From assembly GCA_949298975.1 (NCBI GenBank), contig CASFYR010000024.1, forward strand, positions 1 to 52,611: DNA of 52,611 nt, in the 5' to 3' direction. Origin of the DNA: an uncultured Bacillota bacterium (lineage in GTDB: Bacteria; Bacillota_I; Bacilli_A; Erysipelotrichales; Erysipelotrichaceae). Position 1 is the stretch's first letter. Each line of letters begins with the position of its first letter. Positions 6,906 to 15,249 of the stretch are shown in pieces. A program made the position numbers and the translations under genes. The notes under the pieces were generated by a model. The model saw only the letters and a list, made by a program, of their open reading frames with translations. It was not told where the DNA came from and ran no database searches.

Positions 6906-8801
6906 ATGGAACAAAAATTAAACGATCAGGAACTGGTTAGAAGACAGAAGATGCAGGACCTGAGAGATAAAGGCATCGATCCGTTCGGACATGCCTATAA
7001 GCGTGACTCCCGCTCGCTGGAACTCAACGAAAAATATGGTGATCGCACAAACGAAGAATTGGAAGCAGCTGATATTGAAGTCAGTGTTGCCGGCAGGATC
7101 ATGTCTAAAAGGCGAATGGGCAAACTGGGTTTCATGCATCTTTTTGATCGCGCTGGTCAGATTCAGGTCGTGGTAAATAAAGGAATAGTCGGAGAAGAGG
7201 TCTATGAATTATTTAAAGCCGCCGATCTTGGTGATATTGTCGGCATCAAAGGTCAGATCGTCAGAACCGACGCCGGTGAGCTATCGATCAGGGCTAAGGA
7301 ATATACTCATTTATGCAAAGCCTTAAAACCGTTGCCGGAAAAGTATCACGGTTTGCAGGATGTAGAAGAGCGCTATCGCCGCCGTTATGTCGATTTGATT
7401 ATGAATGAGAGCTCAAGAAGGATTGCTTTCTTAAGACCGAGGATCATCCGGCTTATTCAGAGCTATTTAGATGGTCAGGGTCTGGTGGAAGTGGAAACCC
7501 CGGTTTTACAGCCGATTTTAGGCGGGGCAGCAGCCAGACCGTTTATTACCCATCACAATACATTGGATCGCGATTTCTATCTGCGGATAGCTACTGAATT
7601 GCCGCTGAAGCGTTTGATTGTCGGCGGCATGGAAGGGGTATATGAAATCGGCCGTCTTTTCCGCAATGAAGGGATGGATACCAGACATAATCCGGAATTT
7701 ACTACGGTTGAAGCGTATGTTGCCTACTCGGATATGTATGGGATGATGGATCTTTGTGAAGGTTTATTCAAACACATAGCAAAAGAACTCGGCAAAGAAG
7801 AAGTAATGGTCGGTGGTGTTAAGATTGATCTTAGTCAGGATTTCAGACGCTTAAATATGACCGATGCGGTCAATGAGAAAACCGGCTGCGATTTAAGACG
7901 GATAAGCCTTGCGGAAGCGGAGGAGCTGGCTAAGAAATACGGGGTTGAATTAGAAAACCACGAACACACGGTAGGACATATTATCAATAAATTGTTTGAG
8001 GAACTTTGTGAAAGCGATCTGGTTCAGCCGACTTTCGTTTACGGTCATCCGATCGAAATTTCCCCGCTTGCTAAAAAGAATACGGAAGATCCTAGATTTA
8101 CCGATCGTTTCGAGATGTATATCTGCGGCACAGAATATGCCAACGCCTTTACTGAGCTCAATGATCCGATCGATCAAAGAGAAAGGTTTGAAAATCAGTT
8201 AAAATTAAAAGAACTTGGTGATGATGAAGCGAGCGAAATGGATGTTGATTATGTTGAGGCGTTAGAATACGGGCTACCGCCAACCGGCGGCATCGGCATC
8301 GGTATTGACCGTACGATAATGCTGTTTGCTGAGGTCGATTCAATCCGTGAGGTATTATTGTTCCCCACAATGAAACCTATCGGCAGCACCGCTTCAAGCA
8401 AGAAACTCTCAAAATCGGCAAAGATCGATTTCAGTAAGGTGGTGATCGAACCGCTGTTTGAAGAAGAAGTTGATTTTGATACATTCAGCCGTTCAGACTT
8501 CCGGGCAGTAAAAGTCAAATACTGCACAGCAGTGCCTAAGAGCAAGAAACTGCTGAAATTTACTCTTGATGACGGCACTGGCAAAGATCGGATTATTTTA
8601 AGCGGTATTCATGATACCTATGAACCGGAAGAGTTGATCGGCAAGACCTTGATCGCCATTGTCAATTTACCGCCGCGGAAAATGATGGGAATTGATTCCT
8701 GCGGCATGATCATTTCAGCCGTTCACAGTGAAGAGGGCGAAGAAAAGCTGCATTGCTTAATGGTTGATGACCATATCCCAGCAGGAGCCAAATTATATTA
8801 G
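6906..8801 (+). CDS. lysS: Lysyl-tRNA synthetase (class II) with C-terminal tRNA-binding domain
   Basis: Charges tRNA-Lys. An N-terminal OB-fold anticodon-binding domain is followed by the class II core: motif 1 ending VEVETPVL, motif 2 YEIGRLFRNEGMDTRHNPEF, motif 3 GIGIGIDRTIML. The last 100 or so residues form an EMAPII/MetG-type tRNA-binding OB domain (SRSDFRAVKVKYC, LPPRKMMGIDSCGM). Ordinary bacterial LysRS stops near 500 residues, so this domain is an addition, presumably raising tRNA affinity or aiding dimerisation. I chose the start at 6906, giving 631 residues, because of its ribosome site; an in-frame ATG at 6888 lies too close to the predicted transcription start. Confidence 0.95.
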   Translation: MEQKLNDQELVRRQKMQDLRDKGIDPFGHAYKRDSRSLELNEKYGDRTNEELEAADIEVSVAGRIMSKRRMGKLGFMHLFDRAGQIQVVVNKGIVGEEVYELFKAADLGDIVGIKGQIVRTDAGELSIRAKEYTHLCKALKPLPEKYHGLQDVEERYRRRYVDLIMNESSRRIAFLRPRIIRLIQSYLDGQGLVEVETPVLQPILGGAAARPFITHHNTLDRDFYLRIATELPLKRLIVGGMEGVYEIGRLFRNEGMDTRHNPEFTTVEAYVAYSDMYGMMDLCEGLFKHIAKELGKEEVMVGGVKIDLSQDFRRLNMTDAVNEKTGCDLRRISLAEAEELAKKYGVELENHEHTVGHIINKLFEELCESDLVQPTFVYGHPIEISPLAKKNTEDPRFTDRFEMYICGTEYANAFTELNDPIDQRERFENQLKLKELGDDEASEMDVDYVEALEYGLPPTGGIGIGIDRTIMLFAEVDSIREVLLFPTMKPIGSTASSKKLSKSAKIDFSKVVIEPLFEEEVDFDTFSRSDFRAVKVKYCTAVPKSKKLLKFTLDDGTGKDRIILSGIHDTYEPEELIGKTLIAIVNLPPRKMMGIDSCGMIISAVHSEEGEEKLHCLMVDDHIPAGAKLY

Positions 8802-8802
8802 A

Positions 8803-8836
8803 AAATAGATCGGCATTATTAATTGCCGGTCTATTT
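8803..8836. terminator. Hairpin terminator after lysS
   Basis: Thirteen paired bases (8803-8815 with 8824-8836, one G-T pair) enclose an eight-base loop. The tail is AT-rich but not a pure T run, so efficiency is uncertain. Confidence 0.65.
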
Positions 8837-8927
8837 AATTATTGGTGCAGGTAAAAAAAGAAGATAACGTATTATGATTGATTGTAGTAAAATCAAATAG
8901 TGGAAACAATGATCGTGGGGATGAAGG

Positions 8928-10292
8928 ATGGAAAACGCAAAAAGAGATAAAATGATGAATCAGCCCGTTCCAAAACTGATTAATGGCTTGGCAGTCCCGA
9001 CCATTATCAGCATGCTGATCACTTCCTTATATAATATGGCCGATACTTATTGGGTAGCTCAATTGAATAATGATTCAGCGACTGCAGCGGTGGGAATTGT
9101 TTTTGCGATCATGGCCTTAATCCAGGCGTTAGGATTCTTTTGCGGCCATGGATCGGGTAATTATATCTCCCGGATGCTGGGAGCCAATCAGATCGCTGCG
9201 GCAAAATCAATGGCGACCAGCGGGCTGGTGTTATCGATGTTATTGGGATTAATCTTATTGATCTTCGGAATGATCTTTCTTGAACCATTAGCTTATGCTT
9301 TAGGATCAACGACTACCATGATGCCTTACAGCAAGGCCTATATGTCATGGATCCTGATCGGATCTCCGATTATGATGGGATCACTGGTTATGAATAATCA
9401 GCTGCGCTTTCAAGGCAATGCTTTTTATTCGATGATCGGAATTACTGCCGGCGGAGTGTTGAACATTATGCTCGATCCTTTGTTTATTTTTGGCTTGAAT
9501 TTCGGGATTGCCGGCGCTGCCATGGCTACGATCTTTAGTCAGACGGTGTCGTTTGCATTACTGATGTGGGGAATATTTAAAAGCGATTCACTGTCATATT
9601 CAATTAAATTGATCAACCTGGATAAAGAGCATCTGATCAATATTTTTAAAGGTGGGTTTCCTTCGCTTTGCCGTCAGGGCATATCTTCAATATCCACAGC
9701 AGCCCTTAATTTGTGTGCCGGACCGTTTGGCGATGCGGCGATAGCGGCAGTATCGGTAGTTAATCGGATCATGCAGTTTTGTTTTTCGGTCGTTATCGGT
9801 TTTGCTCAAGGCTTTCAGCCGGTTTGCGGCTATAATTACGGAGCTAAAAGATATGATCGGGTTAAAGAGGCATTCTTTTATACAAATAGGATTGGGTTGC
9901 TGTTTACTCTGGTTGCTTCGGTTTTGGTATTTATTTATGCTGAACCAATCATGTCGATGTTTCAAAGCGATGCTTCAAGCACGGTATTAACGATCGGATC
10001 AATAACTTTGCGGTTTCAAAGCCTGACTTTATTTTTGACGGTATTTATCACGGTGGCTAACATGATGCTGCAGGTAGTGGGCAAAACCAAAGCCGCTTCA
10101 CTGCTGGCGTCGATGCGTCAGGGGATTGCTTTGATTCCGGTGGTCGTAATTTTAAGTATGAAATTTGGTTTGTTTGGCTTAGAGATAGCGCAAAGTGTGG
10201 CGGATGTGATATCGTTTGCCGTTGCCGTCCCGTTAGTGATCGGATTCTTTAAAGAAATGAATCGTGAAACGCAACCAAAGAATAATGAGTGA
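8928..10292 (+). CDS. MATE family multidrug/Na+ antiporter
   Basis: An inner-membrane efflux pump of the multidrug and toxin extrusion family, coupling export to sodium or proton entry. The 454 residues give about twelve hydrophobic segments in two related halves. Family features include the N-terminal PKLINGLAVPTIISML, NMADTYWV, and in the second half FSVVIGFAQGFQPVCGYNYGA, a typical MATE stretch. GGGGATGAAGG lies directly upstream of the ATG. It stands alone between two terminators. The exported compound cannot be inferred. Confidence 0.92.
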   Translation: MENAKRDKMMNQPVPKLINGLAVPTIISMLITSLYNMADTYWVAQLNNDSATAAVGIVFAIMALIQALGFFCGHGSGNYISRMLGANQIAAAKSMATSGLVLSMLLGLILLIFGMIFLEPLAYALGSTTTMMPYSKAYMSWILIGSPIMMGSLVMNNQLRFQGNAFYSMIGITAGGVLNIMLDPLFIFGLNFGIAGAAMATIFSQTVSFALLMWGIFKSDSLSYSIKLINLDKEHLINIFKGGFPSLCRQGISSISTAALNLCAGPFGDAAIAAVSVVNRIMQFCFSVVIGFAQGFQPVCGYNYGAKRYDRVKEAFFYTNRIGLLFTLVASVLVFIYAEPIMSMFQSDASSTVLTIGSITLRFQSLTLFLTVFITVANMMLQVVGKTKAASLLASMRQGIALIPVVVILSMKFGLFGLEIAQSVADVISFAVAVPLVIGFFKEMNRETQPKNNE

Positions 10293-10345
10293 TTTTCATA
10301 GATAAGTAAATCATTCAAATAATTTAAAGTTATTGCAAGAAAATT

Positions 10346-10380
10346 AAGGCTGACAAAATGAATAAAGTCAGCCTTTTCTT
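10346..10380 (+). terminator. Intrinsic terminator after the MATE gene
   Basis: Nine-base arms AAGGCTGAC and GTCAGCCTT (10346-10354, 10367-10375) are followed by TTCTT. It insulates the amino-sugar operon promoter just downstream. Confidence 0.85.
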
Positions 10381-10418
10381 ATGCTTATTAATGCCGTATA
10401 AAAATCTAAAATTAATTA

Positions 10419-10450
10419 TTGACAAGGTAATACGGGGGGGGGGGTATGCT
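10419..10450 (+). promoter_or_regulatory. Promoter with an 11-G tract in its spacer (candidate phase-variable switch)
   Basis: A perfect -35 TTGACA (10419-10424) and a -10 TATGCT (10445-10450) are separated by 20 bases: nine mixed bases and then eleven consecutive G (10434-10444). Optimal spacing is 17, so loss of three G would give an ideal promoter, while the present state should be weak. Homopolymer G tracts slip readily during replication and are used in several bacteria for promoter phase variation. It is the only visible promoter for the ten-gene locus downstream. Confidence 0.7.
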
Positions 10451-10470
10451 AGTTGTAACAGGAGGTAGTT

Positions 10471-11196
10471 ATGGGGAGAATAGAAGAGATCAGTGATACT
10501 TTTATTAGTAGCATTGAAAGCGCTTACTCAAAACAGGCAGATAATTTACATCGCATATCCAAATTAATTTTCGATGTAATTGCTGACGGAGGAGTTATTC
10601 AGCTTTTTGGGATCGGTCATGGTGAAGAATTTGTCAATGAGCTTAATTTCAGAGCTGGTGGCCTAGCACCGTTTCATGGGATGCGGTTGAGTGATCTGGT
10701 AACCAGAGGTTTGATCGATCAAAACGAGATCGATAACGGCCGAATCAATGAGAGAACTGATATTCTGGATCTTTTTACCAAAATCTATAAGCTGGATGAA
10801 CGCGACGCTTATTTTCTGATCAGTTTCAAAGGCAATGAGCCTTTGATAATTCACTTGGCGAAACAATTAAAAAACCGCGGACATTTGGTTATCGGGGTTG
10901 TAAACCGGAAAACTTATGACCGTTATGCCAATAATGAAGGATTACTGCAGTATTGCGATCAGTACATCGACCTTTCTCTTGATGAACCGGATATAGTGAC
11001 GCAAGTTAACGGCTATCAGATAACCGGGATCACCAGCACGGTTGCGGATATCTTTGCTCAGGACATCAATGCTAATTTATATAATTTATATCTTGAAAAT
11101 CATATTGATCCGCCGATCCTGCTGTCGGCTAACCTCAAAGATGCCGATAAGCACAATAATGCCTTGACTGATGTATATAACGGGAGGGTCAGATAA
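10471..11196 (+). CDS. SIS-domain protein with degenerate phosphosugar motifs
   Basis: A 241-residue cytosolic protein of the sugar-isomerase-domain family often found beside PTS genes. It aligns along its whole length with its neighbour. The two usual phosphosugar-binding motifs are altered: the neighbour's GTGHS reads GIGHG here, and its SNSG reads SFKG (118-121), so both binding serines are gone. It may be a regulatory or structural partner rather than an isomerase. A strong AGGAGGT site precedes the ATG. It is the first gene after the G-tract promoter and its stop overlaps the next start by one base. Confidence 0.75.
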   Translation: MGRIEEISDTFISSIESAYSKQADNLHRISKLIFDVIADGGVIQLFGIGHGEEFVNELNFRAGGLAPFHGMRLSDLVTRGLIDQNEIDNGRINERTDILDLFTKIYKLDERDAYFLISFKGNEPLIIHLAKQLKNRGHLVIGVVNRKTYDRYANNEGLLQYCDQYIDLSLDEPDIVTQVNGYQITGITSTVADIFAQDINANLYNLYLENHIDPPILLSANLKDADKHNNALTDVYNGRVR

Positions 11197-11927
11197 TGGT
11201 CAGCGCCGAGTTATTTAATAAATCCGTCAGCGATCTGATCATTCAGATCGGAAAGAAAGAAGATGACAACTTAACCAAAGCTGCTGAAGTTATGGCAAAA
11301 ACCATTGCAAACGGTGGGGTGGTCCATGTTTTTGGGACCGGCCATTCCGTTGGATTGGGTATTGATATGAAAAACAAGATCGGTTCCCTGATCCCGATCC
11401 ATATCATGCGAATGAATGATTTTGTCTTAAAAGGGGTAGTCAGTTTGGCAGAATACACTGACAAGGACAATGAATTCGAGCGCCGCAGCGGCCTGGCAAA
11501 AGATTTTATCGATCTTTATACAATCAATCCGAACGACAGTTTTATTATCATCTCTAATTCCGGAATCAACGGCATCGTCATTGATTTAGCACTGGAGGCG
11601 AGAAAACGCGGTCATAAAGTTATCGTCGTGACCAGCATGGCACATACTGCTGCTGAGGATTCCCGTCATCCTAGCGGCAAGAAGTTATATCAGTGTGCTG
11701 ATATTGTAATCGATAACTGCGGTCCGCACGGTGACGCGCTGCTGCCGACTGATACAGTTGCCAAAATCTGTTCGGTATCATCGATCTGCAACAATTTCAT
11801 CGCCCAATGCTTAAGTGTATTGACCATCGATTTGCTGATCGAGAAATATCATCTTGATCCACCGGTCATTACCGGAGAAATAGCACATGATGAACAAATA
11901 AAGAATAAATACAGCGAATGCTTGTAA
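11196..11927 (+). CDS. SIS-domain phosphosugar-binding protein
   Basis: The intact paralogue of the preceding gene, 243 residues. GTGHS (48-52) and SNSG (120-123) form the usual SIS phosphosugar-binding site. Family members are isomerases, etherases or sensors of sugar phosphates; the exact reaction here is unknown. The start uses TAATG, overlapping the previous stop. Its place in front of NanE and a mannose-family PTS suggests an amino-sugar phosphate as ligand. It carries no helix-turn-helix, so it is not an RpiR-type regulator. Confidence 0.82.
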   Translation: MVSAELFNKSVSDLIIQIGKKEDDNLTKAAEVMAKTIANGGVVHVFGTGHSVGLGIDMKNKIGSLIPIHIMRMNDFVLKGVVSLAEYTDKDNEFERRSGLAKDFIDLYTINPNDSFIIISNSGINGIVIDLALEARKRGHKVIVVTSMAHTAAEDSRHPSGKKLYQCADIVIDNCGPHGDALLPTDTVAKICSVSSICNNFIAQCLSVLTIDLLIEKYHLDPPVITGEIAHDEQIKNKYSECL

Positions 11928-11937
11928 AGGAGAGGTT

Positions 11938-12639
11938 ATGAAAGAAGTATTAGCTAAAATCAAAGACAAACTAATCGTTTCCTGCCAGGGAAATGCCAGC
12001 GACAACAACCCGTTCCATCGCCCGGAAGATATGCTGATGATGGCCAGAGCAGCCAAGATCGGCGGATGTGCCGGTTTTAGAGCTAATACCCCGCCAAATA
12101 TTGAGGCGATTAAAGGCGAATTCCCGGATGTACCGATGGTCGGAATCTGGAAAGTAGTCACTGAAGGCTGTGATGTCTATATCACTCCGACGATGAAGGA
12201 AGTTGATAAATTGGTTGAGTTAGGCTGTGAAATCATTGCGGTTGATGGAACTAATCGTAAAAACTGCGAAGGAAACTATGCTTATGAATTAATCGGCAAG
12301 ATAAAAGCGAAATATCCAAATCAGGTCGTTATGGCAGACCTGGCAACGCTTTATGAAGCGGAAAAATGTCTTGAACAGGGCGCTGATATCATTTCAACCA
12401 CCCTGTCGGGATACACACAGGAAACTTTGGATAAATATGAAAGGGGGGTTGATCTGGATCTGATCAAAGAGATCAGAACGAAGTTTCCGAATGCCTTCAT
12501 CAATGCTGAAGGCAGAATCTGGACCCTTGATGATGCCCGGAATGCATTTGACTATGGTGCTGATGTCGTAACGATCGGTACTGCAATCACCAGCCCGATG
12601 GCTATCACCAAACGGTTCAATACCATTATCAAAAAGTAA
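11938..12639 (+). CDS. nanE: N-acetylmannosamine-6-phosphate 2-epimerase
   Basis: Converts ManNAc-6-phosphate to GlcNAc-6-phosphate in a TIM barrel. The family's N-terminal SCQ motif (15-17), IWK with candidate catalytic Lys72, AVDGT (101-105) and NAEGR with candidate catalytic Glu191 are all visible; 233 residues is normal. AAGGAGAGG precedes the start. With NagA at the end of the locus it makes a route to glucosamine-6-phosphate. No sialate lyase or ManNAc kinase is seen, so the phosphorylated sugar presumably comes directly from the PTS. Confidence 0.93.
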   Translation: MKEVLAKIKDKLIVSCQGNASDNNPFHRPEDMLMMARAAKIGGCAGFRANTPPNIEAIKGEFPDVPMVGIWKVVTEGCDVYITPTMKEVDKLVELGCEIIAVDGTNRKNCEGNYAYELIGKIKAKYPNQVVMADLATLYEAEKCLEQGADIISTTLSGYTQETLDKYERGVDLDLIKEIRTKFPNAFINAEGRIWTLDDARNAFDYGADVVTIGTAITSPMAITKRFNTIIKK

Positions 12640-12661
12640 TTTAAATTAAAGGAGGAAGAAT

Positions 12662-13417
12662 ATGGGATTCGATCTAGGTTACGTTATTTATGTAACTTTG
12701 GTATGTACGATAATCGGCTGGTTCGGTTATGGTATGTACAATATGTTCTTGAATCAGCCGGTAGTTGCCGGAGCTTTGGTCGGCGGCTTATTAGGCGATC
12801 TTGAGACAGGAGTAATAATTGGTGGAACTCTGCAACTTGTTTATATGGGGGTTGTCGGGGTCGGTGCTGCTATTCCGGTAAATAAAACTACCGCTACTAC
12901 AGTAACGACGGCTCTTTGTATCATGACCGGTATATCAATGGATAACGCTATCGCTTTAGCGGTTCCGGTTGCGGTATTGGGTCAGTTAGCCCAGATGCTG
13001 GCATGGACCTTGAACTCCAGCTTGATGCATGCGGCGGATAATTATGCGGAAAAGGGCGAACTTGATAAAATGGCTCATTTGACCTTTGTTGGTTCAGCTA
13101 TCTTCTTTGTCACCCAGTTAGTACCGATTTTCTTATGCATCTATTTTGGTTCTTCGTTCGTTTCGGCAATCAACGACAATATGCCGGCATTGGTACAAAA
13201 CTGGCTATCTATTTCAACCGGCATGTTACCGGCGCTTGGATTTGGTATGCTGTTTGCAATGATGTACAAGGTAAAATATATTCCTTTCTTCATCATCGGC
13301 TTCGTTTTAACGGCAGTATTTGGCGGTTCACTGTTAGCAGTAGCAGCTCTTGGTTTTGCTTTCGCTATGATCGTCTATTTCTATGTGAACCAAGGTAAGA
13401 AAAAGAAAGGAGCTTAA
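12662..13417 (+). CDS. PTS mannose/sorbose-family transporter subunit IIC
   Basis: One of two membrane subunits that carry the sugar through the membrane. The 251 residues are almost wholly hydrophobic, with the family pattern QPVVAGALVGGLLGDLETG and GAAIPVNKTTATTV. AAAGGAGGAAG precedes the start. The next gene, IID, begins two bases after the stop. Family membership is clear; the sugar is inferred to be an amino sugar from the neighbouring nanE and nagA. Confidence 0.93.
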   Translation: MGFDLGYVIYVTLVCTIIGWFGYGMYNMFLNQPVVAGALVGGLLGDLETGVIIGGTLQLVYMGVVGVGAAIPVNKTTATTVTTALCIMTGISMDNAIALAVPVAVLGQLAQMLAWTLNSSLMHAADNYAEKGELDKMAHLTFVGSAIFFVTQLVPIFLCIYFGSSFVSAINDNMPALVQNWLSISTGMLPALGFGMLFAMMYKVKYIPFFIIGFVLTAVFGGSLLAVAALGFAFAMIVYFYVNQGKKKKGA

Positions 13418-13419
13418 TC

Positions 13420-14283
13420 ATGGCAGAAAACAATGTTGTTGAAAATGTTGAAACTAATGTTCCTCAGCATAAACTTACTAATAAGGAACTAAACAGCTGC
13501 TTCTGGCGTTTTGTATTCTTCCCGATGTGTACCATCAACTACGAGCGTTTCCAGACCCTGCAGTATTTCCAGGCGATGAAAAAGGTCATTCAGAAACTAT
13601 ATCCAAGCAAAGAGGATCAGATCGACGCCGCTAAACGTCACATGGCTTTCTTCAATACTACCCCGCAATGGATGGGCATTCCATTAGGTATCTCTTGTGC
13701 GACCGAAGAAACGATTGCCAATCTGCCTAAAGGAGAAGAAAGAACGGAATTAGAAAATTCAGTTAACGTAGTAAAAGCGTCGCTGATGGGTCCGCTGGCT
13801 GGTATCGGTGATTCCCTTGACGCTACGATCGTCGCCATCATCGGGGCTCTTTCTGCCGGCTTTGCCATTAACGGTTCGATTCTTGGAGCAGTATTGATGC
13901 TTGTTCTGGGCAACGCTTATTATTTATCTATTTGCTATTTTGGTTATTTCTATTCATACCGCAACGGTATTAAAGTTATCCGTGATATGAATAAGTCCAA
14001 TATTTTGGATAAAGTCATGGAAGCAGCTTCGATATTGGGTATGACCGCCCTTGGTGCTTTGGTGCCTTCATGGGTTGGATTTAACTTAACTACCAACATC
14101 CAGATCGGTGACTATGTCCTAAATATCCAGCAGGAATTAAATAATATTATTCCGGGATTAGCACCTCTGGTATTGACATTGATCTTGGCGTCACTTTATA
14201 AGAAGAACATTTCTTCCATTAAATTGGTCGTCTTGATCTTTATCATTGCGTTCGTTATGGCCCTTATCGGTTTAACCGCATAG
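13420..14283 (+). CDS. PTS mannose/sorbose-family transporter subunit IID
   Basis: Partner membrane subunit, unique to this PTS family. The 287 residues begin with a soluble arm (about 1-120) containing the family's FNTTP and MGPLAGIGDSLDATI segments, followed by several membrane helices. AAGGAGCTTA lies just before the start and overlaps the end of IIC. Length and motif order are normal, nearest to the N-acetylgalactosamine/mannose branches; the sequence alone does not fix the substrate. Confidence 0.93.
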   Translation: MAENNVVENVETNVPQHKLTNKELNSCFWRFVFFPMCTINYERFQTLQYFQAMKKVIQKLYPSKEDQIDAAKRHMAFFNTTPQWMGIPLGISCATEETIANLPKGEERTELENSVNVVKASLMGPLAGIGDSLDATIVAIIGALSAGFAINGSILGAVLMLVLGNAYYLSICYFGYFYSYRNGIKVIRDMNKSNILDKVMEAASILGMTALGALVPSWVGFNLTTNIQIGDYVLNIQQELNNIIPGLAPLVLTLILASLYKKNISSIKLVVLIFIIAFVMALIGLTA

Positions 14284-14297
14284 AAAGGAAATTAATT

Positions 14298-14768
14298 ATG
14301 GCAGTTGTACAATATCGATTAGATGGCAGAATGCTGCATGGGCAGGTCAGCACCTTTGCCAAACAGGTTGGTGCCGATCATTTTATCGTTGTTAATGCGG
14401 CAGTAGCACAAGATGATACTCAGATAATGCTCCTGGAACTGGCTGCAATTAATGCAACGGTTGATGTTTGTGCCCCGGATGAATTGGTTGATCTGATCGA
14501 AGAAGACGATGACAGCGATCGTACGATGGTCGTCTTTAAAGAACTTACCGATGTAGTAGAATCGCTGGATGCCGGACTGGAATGCAAAGAGATTTTCATC
14601 AGCGGCATTTATGCTGCAAATGATCGGGAGAAAGTAGCAGCATGTTTGTTCCTCAATGCCAAAGACAAGGCTGATTTGAAATATATCCTGGATAAAGGAG
14701 TCAGCTTAAGTCATCAGATTCAGCCGGATTATCCGAAAAAGGCTATTCAGGATATCGTTAAGTTATAA
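14298..14768 (+). CDS. PTS mannose/sorbose-family enzyme IIB
   Basis: Cytosolic phosphocarrier that passes phosphate from IIA to the sugar. The active-site motif RLDGRMLHGQV carries His14, the phosphorylated residue. The length of 156 residues is usual for this family. It ends two bases before IIA. Having IIB and IIA as separate proteins, rather than the IIAB fusion of E. coli ManX, fits the Gram-positive amino-sugar and sorbose branches. Confidence 0.93.
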   Translation: MAVVQYRLDGRMLHGQVSTFAKQVGADHFIVVNAAVAQDDTQIMLLELAAINATVDVCAPDELVDLIEEDDDSDRTMVVFKELTDVVESLDAGLECKEIFISGIYAANDREKVAACLFLNAKDKADLKYILDKGVSLSHQIQPDYPKKAIQDIVKL

Positions 14769-14770
14769 TT

Positions 14771-15181
14771 ATGAAATCAGTATTAATAATCAGTCACGGT
14801 ACCCTGGCCGAAGGAATGTTCAATACTTTAAAGATATTCTTTGGCAGCGACATTCCTCAATGCGATTATCTGGTATTATCGCCGGATGAAACTGCGGAAG
14901 ATTTTCGCAGTAAATTAGCTGATAAAATCGATGAGCTGGATCAGGGTGACGGAGTCGTTATTTTTGCCGATCTTTTAGGAGGAACACCTTGCAATCAAAC
15001 CGTTTTGCTCAAGGATAAGAATATCCATGTCTTTGCTGGAATGAATCTGGCGGTAATAATGGAATGCTTGTCGGCGCGAATGAGCGGCGATCTTGATTAT
15101 CAAGGATTGGAAGATATTGGAAAACAAGCCGTGATCGATTTTACAAATTTTATCAATAATCGCAGTAAAAAAACTAAATAA
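14771..15181 (+). CDS. PTS mannose-family enzyme IIA
   Basis: Takes phosphate from HPr and hands it to IIB. ISHGTLAEGM near the N-terminus holds the phosphorylated His9, and FADLLGGTPCN is the family's second conserved stretch. At 136 residues it is a normal free-standing IIA. No ribosome site is seen before its ATG, which lies two bases after the IIB stop, so translation is probably coupled. A strong hairpin follows the gene. Confidence 0.92.
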   Translation: MKSVLIISHGTLAEGMFNTLKIFFGSDIPQCDYLVLSPDETAEDFRSKLADKIDELDQGDGVVIFADLLGGTPCNQTVLLKDKNIHVFAGMNLAVIMECLSARMSGDLDYQGLEDIGKQAVIDFTNFINNRSKKTK

Positions 15182-15199
15182 GCATTAATTTTAAAACAG

Positions 15200-15234
15200 A
15201 TCGGGTTTAATATAGTATTAAGCCCGATTTTATT
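15200..15234 (+). terminator. Hairpin between the PTS genes and the ceramidase-like gene
   Basis: Thirteen-base arms (15200-15212, 15216-15228, one G-T pair) with a three-base loop are followed by TTTATTT. It looks like an intrinsic terminator, yet the next gene starts fifteen bases later with no visible promoter, so partial read-through is likely. Confidence 0.75.
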
Positions 15235-15249
15235 TAAGAAGGAGAGAAA

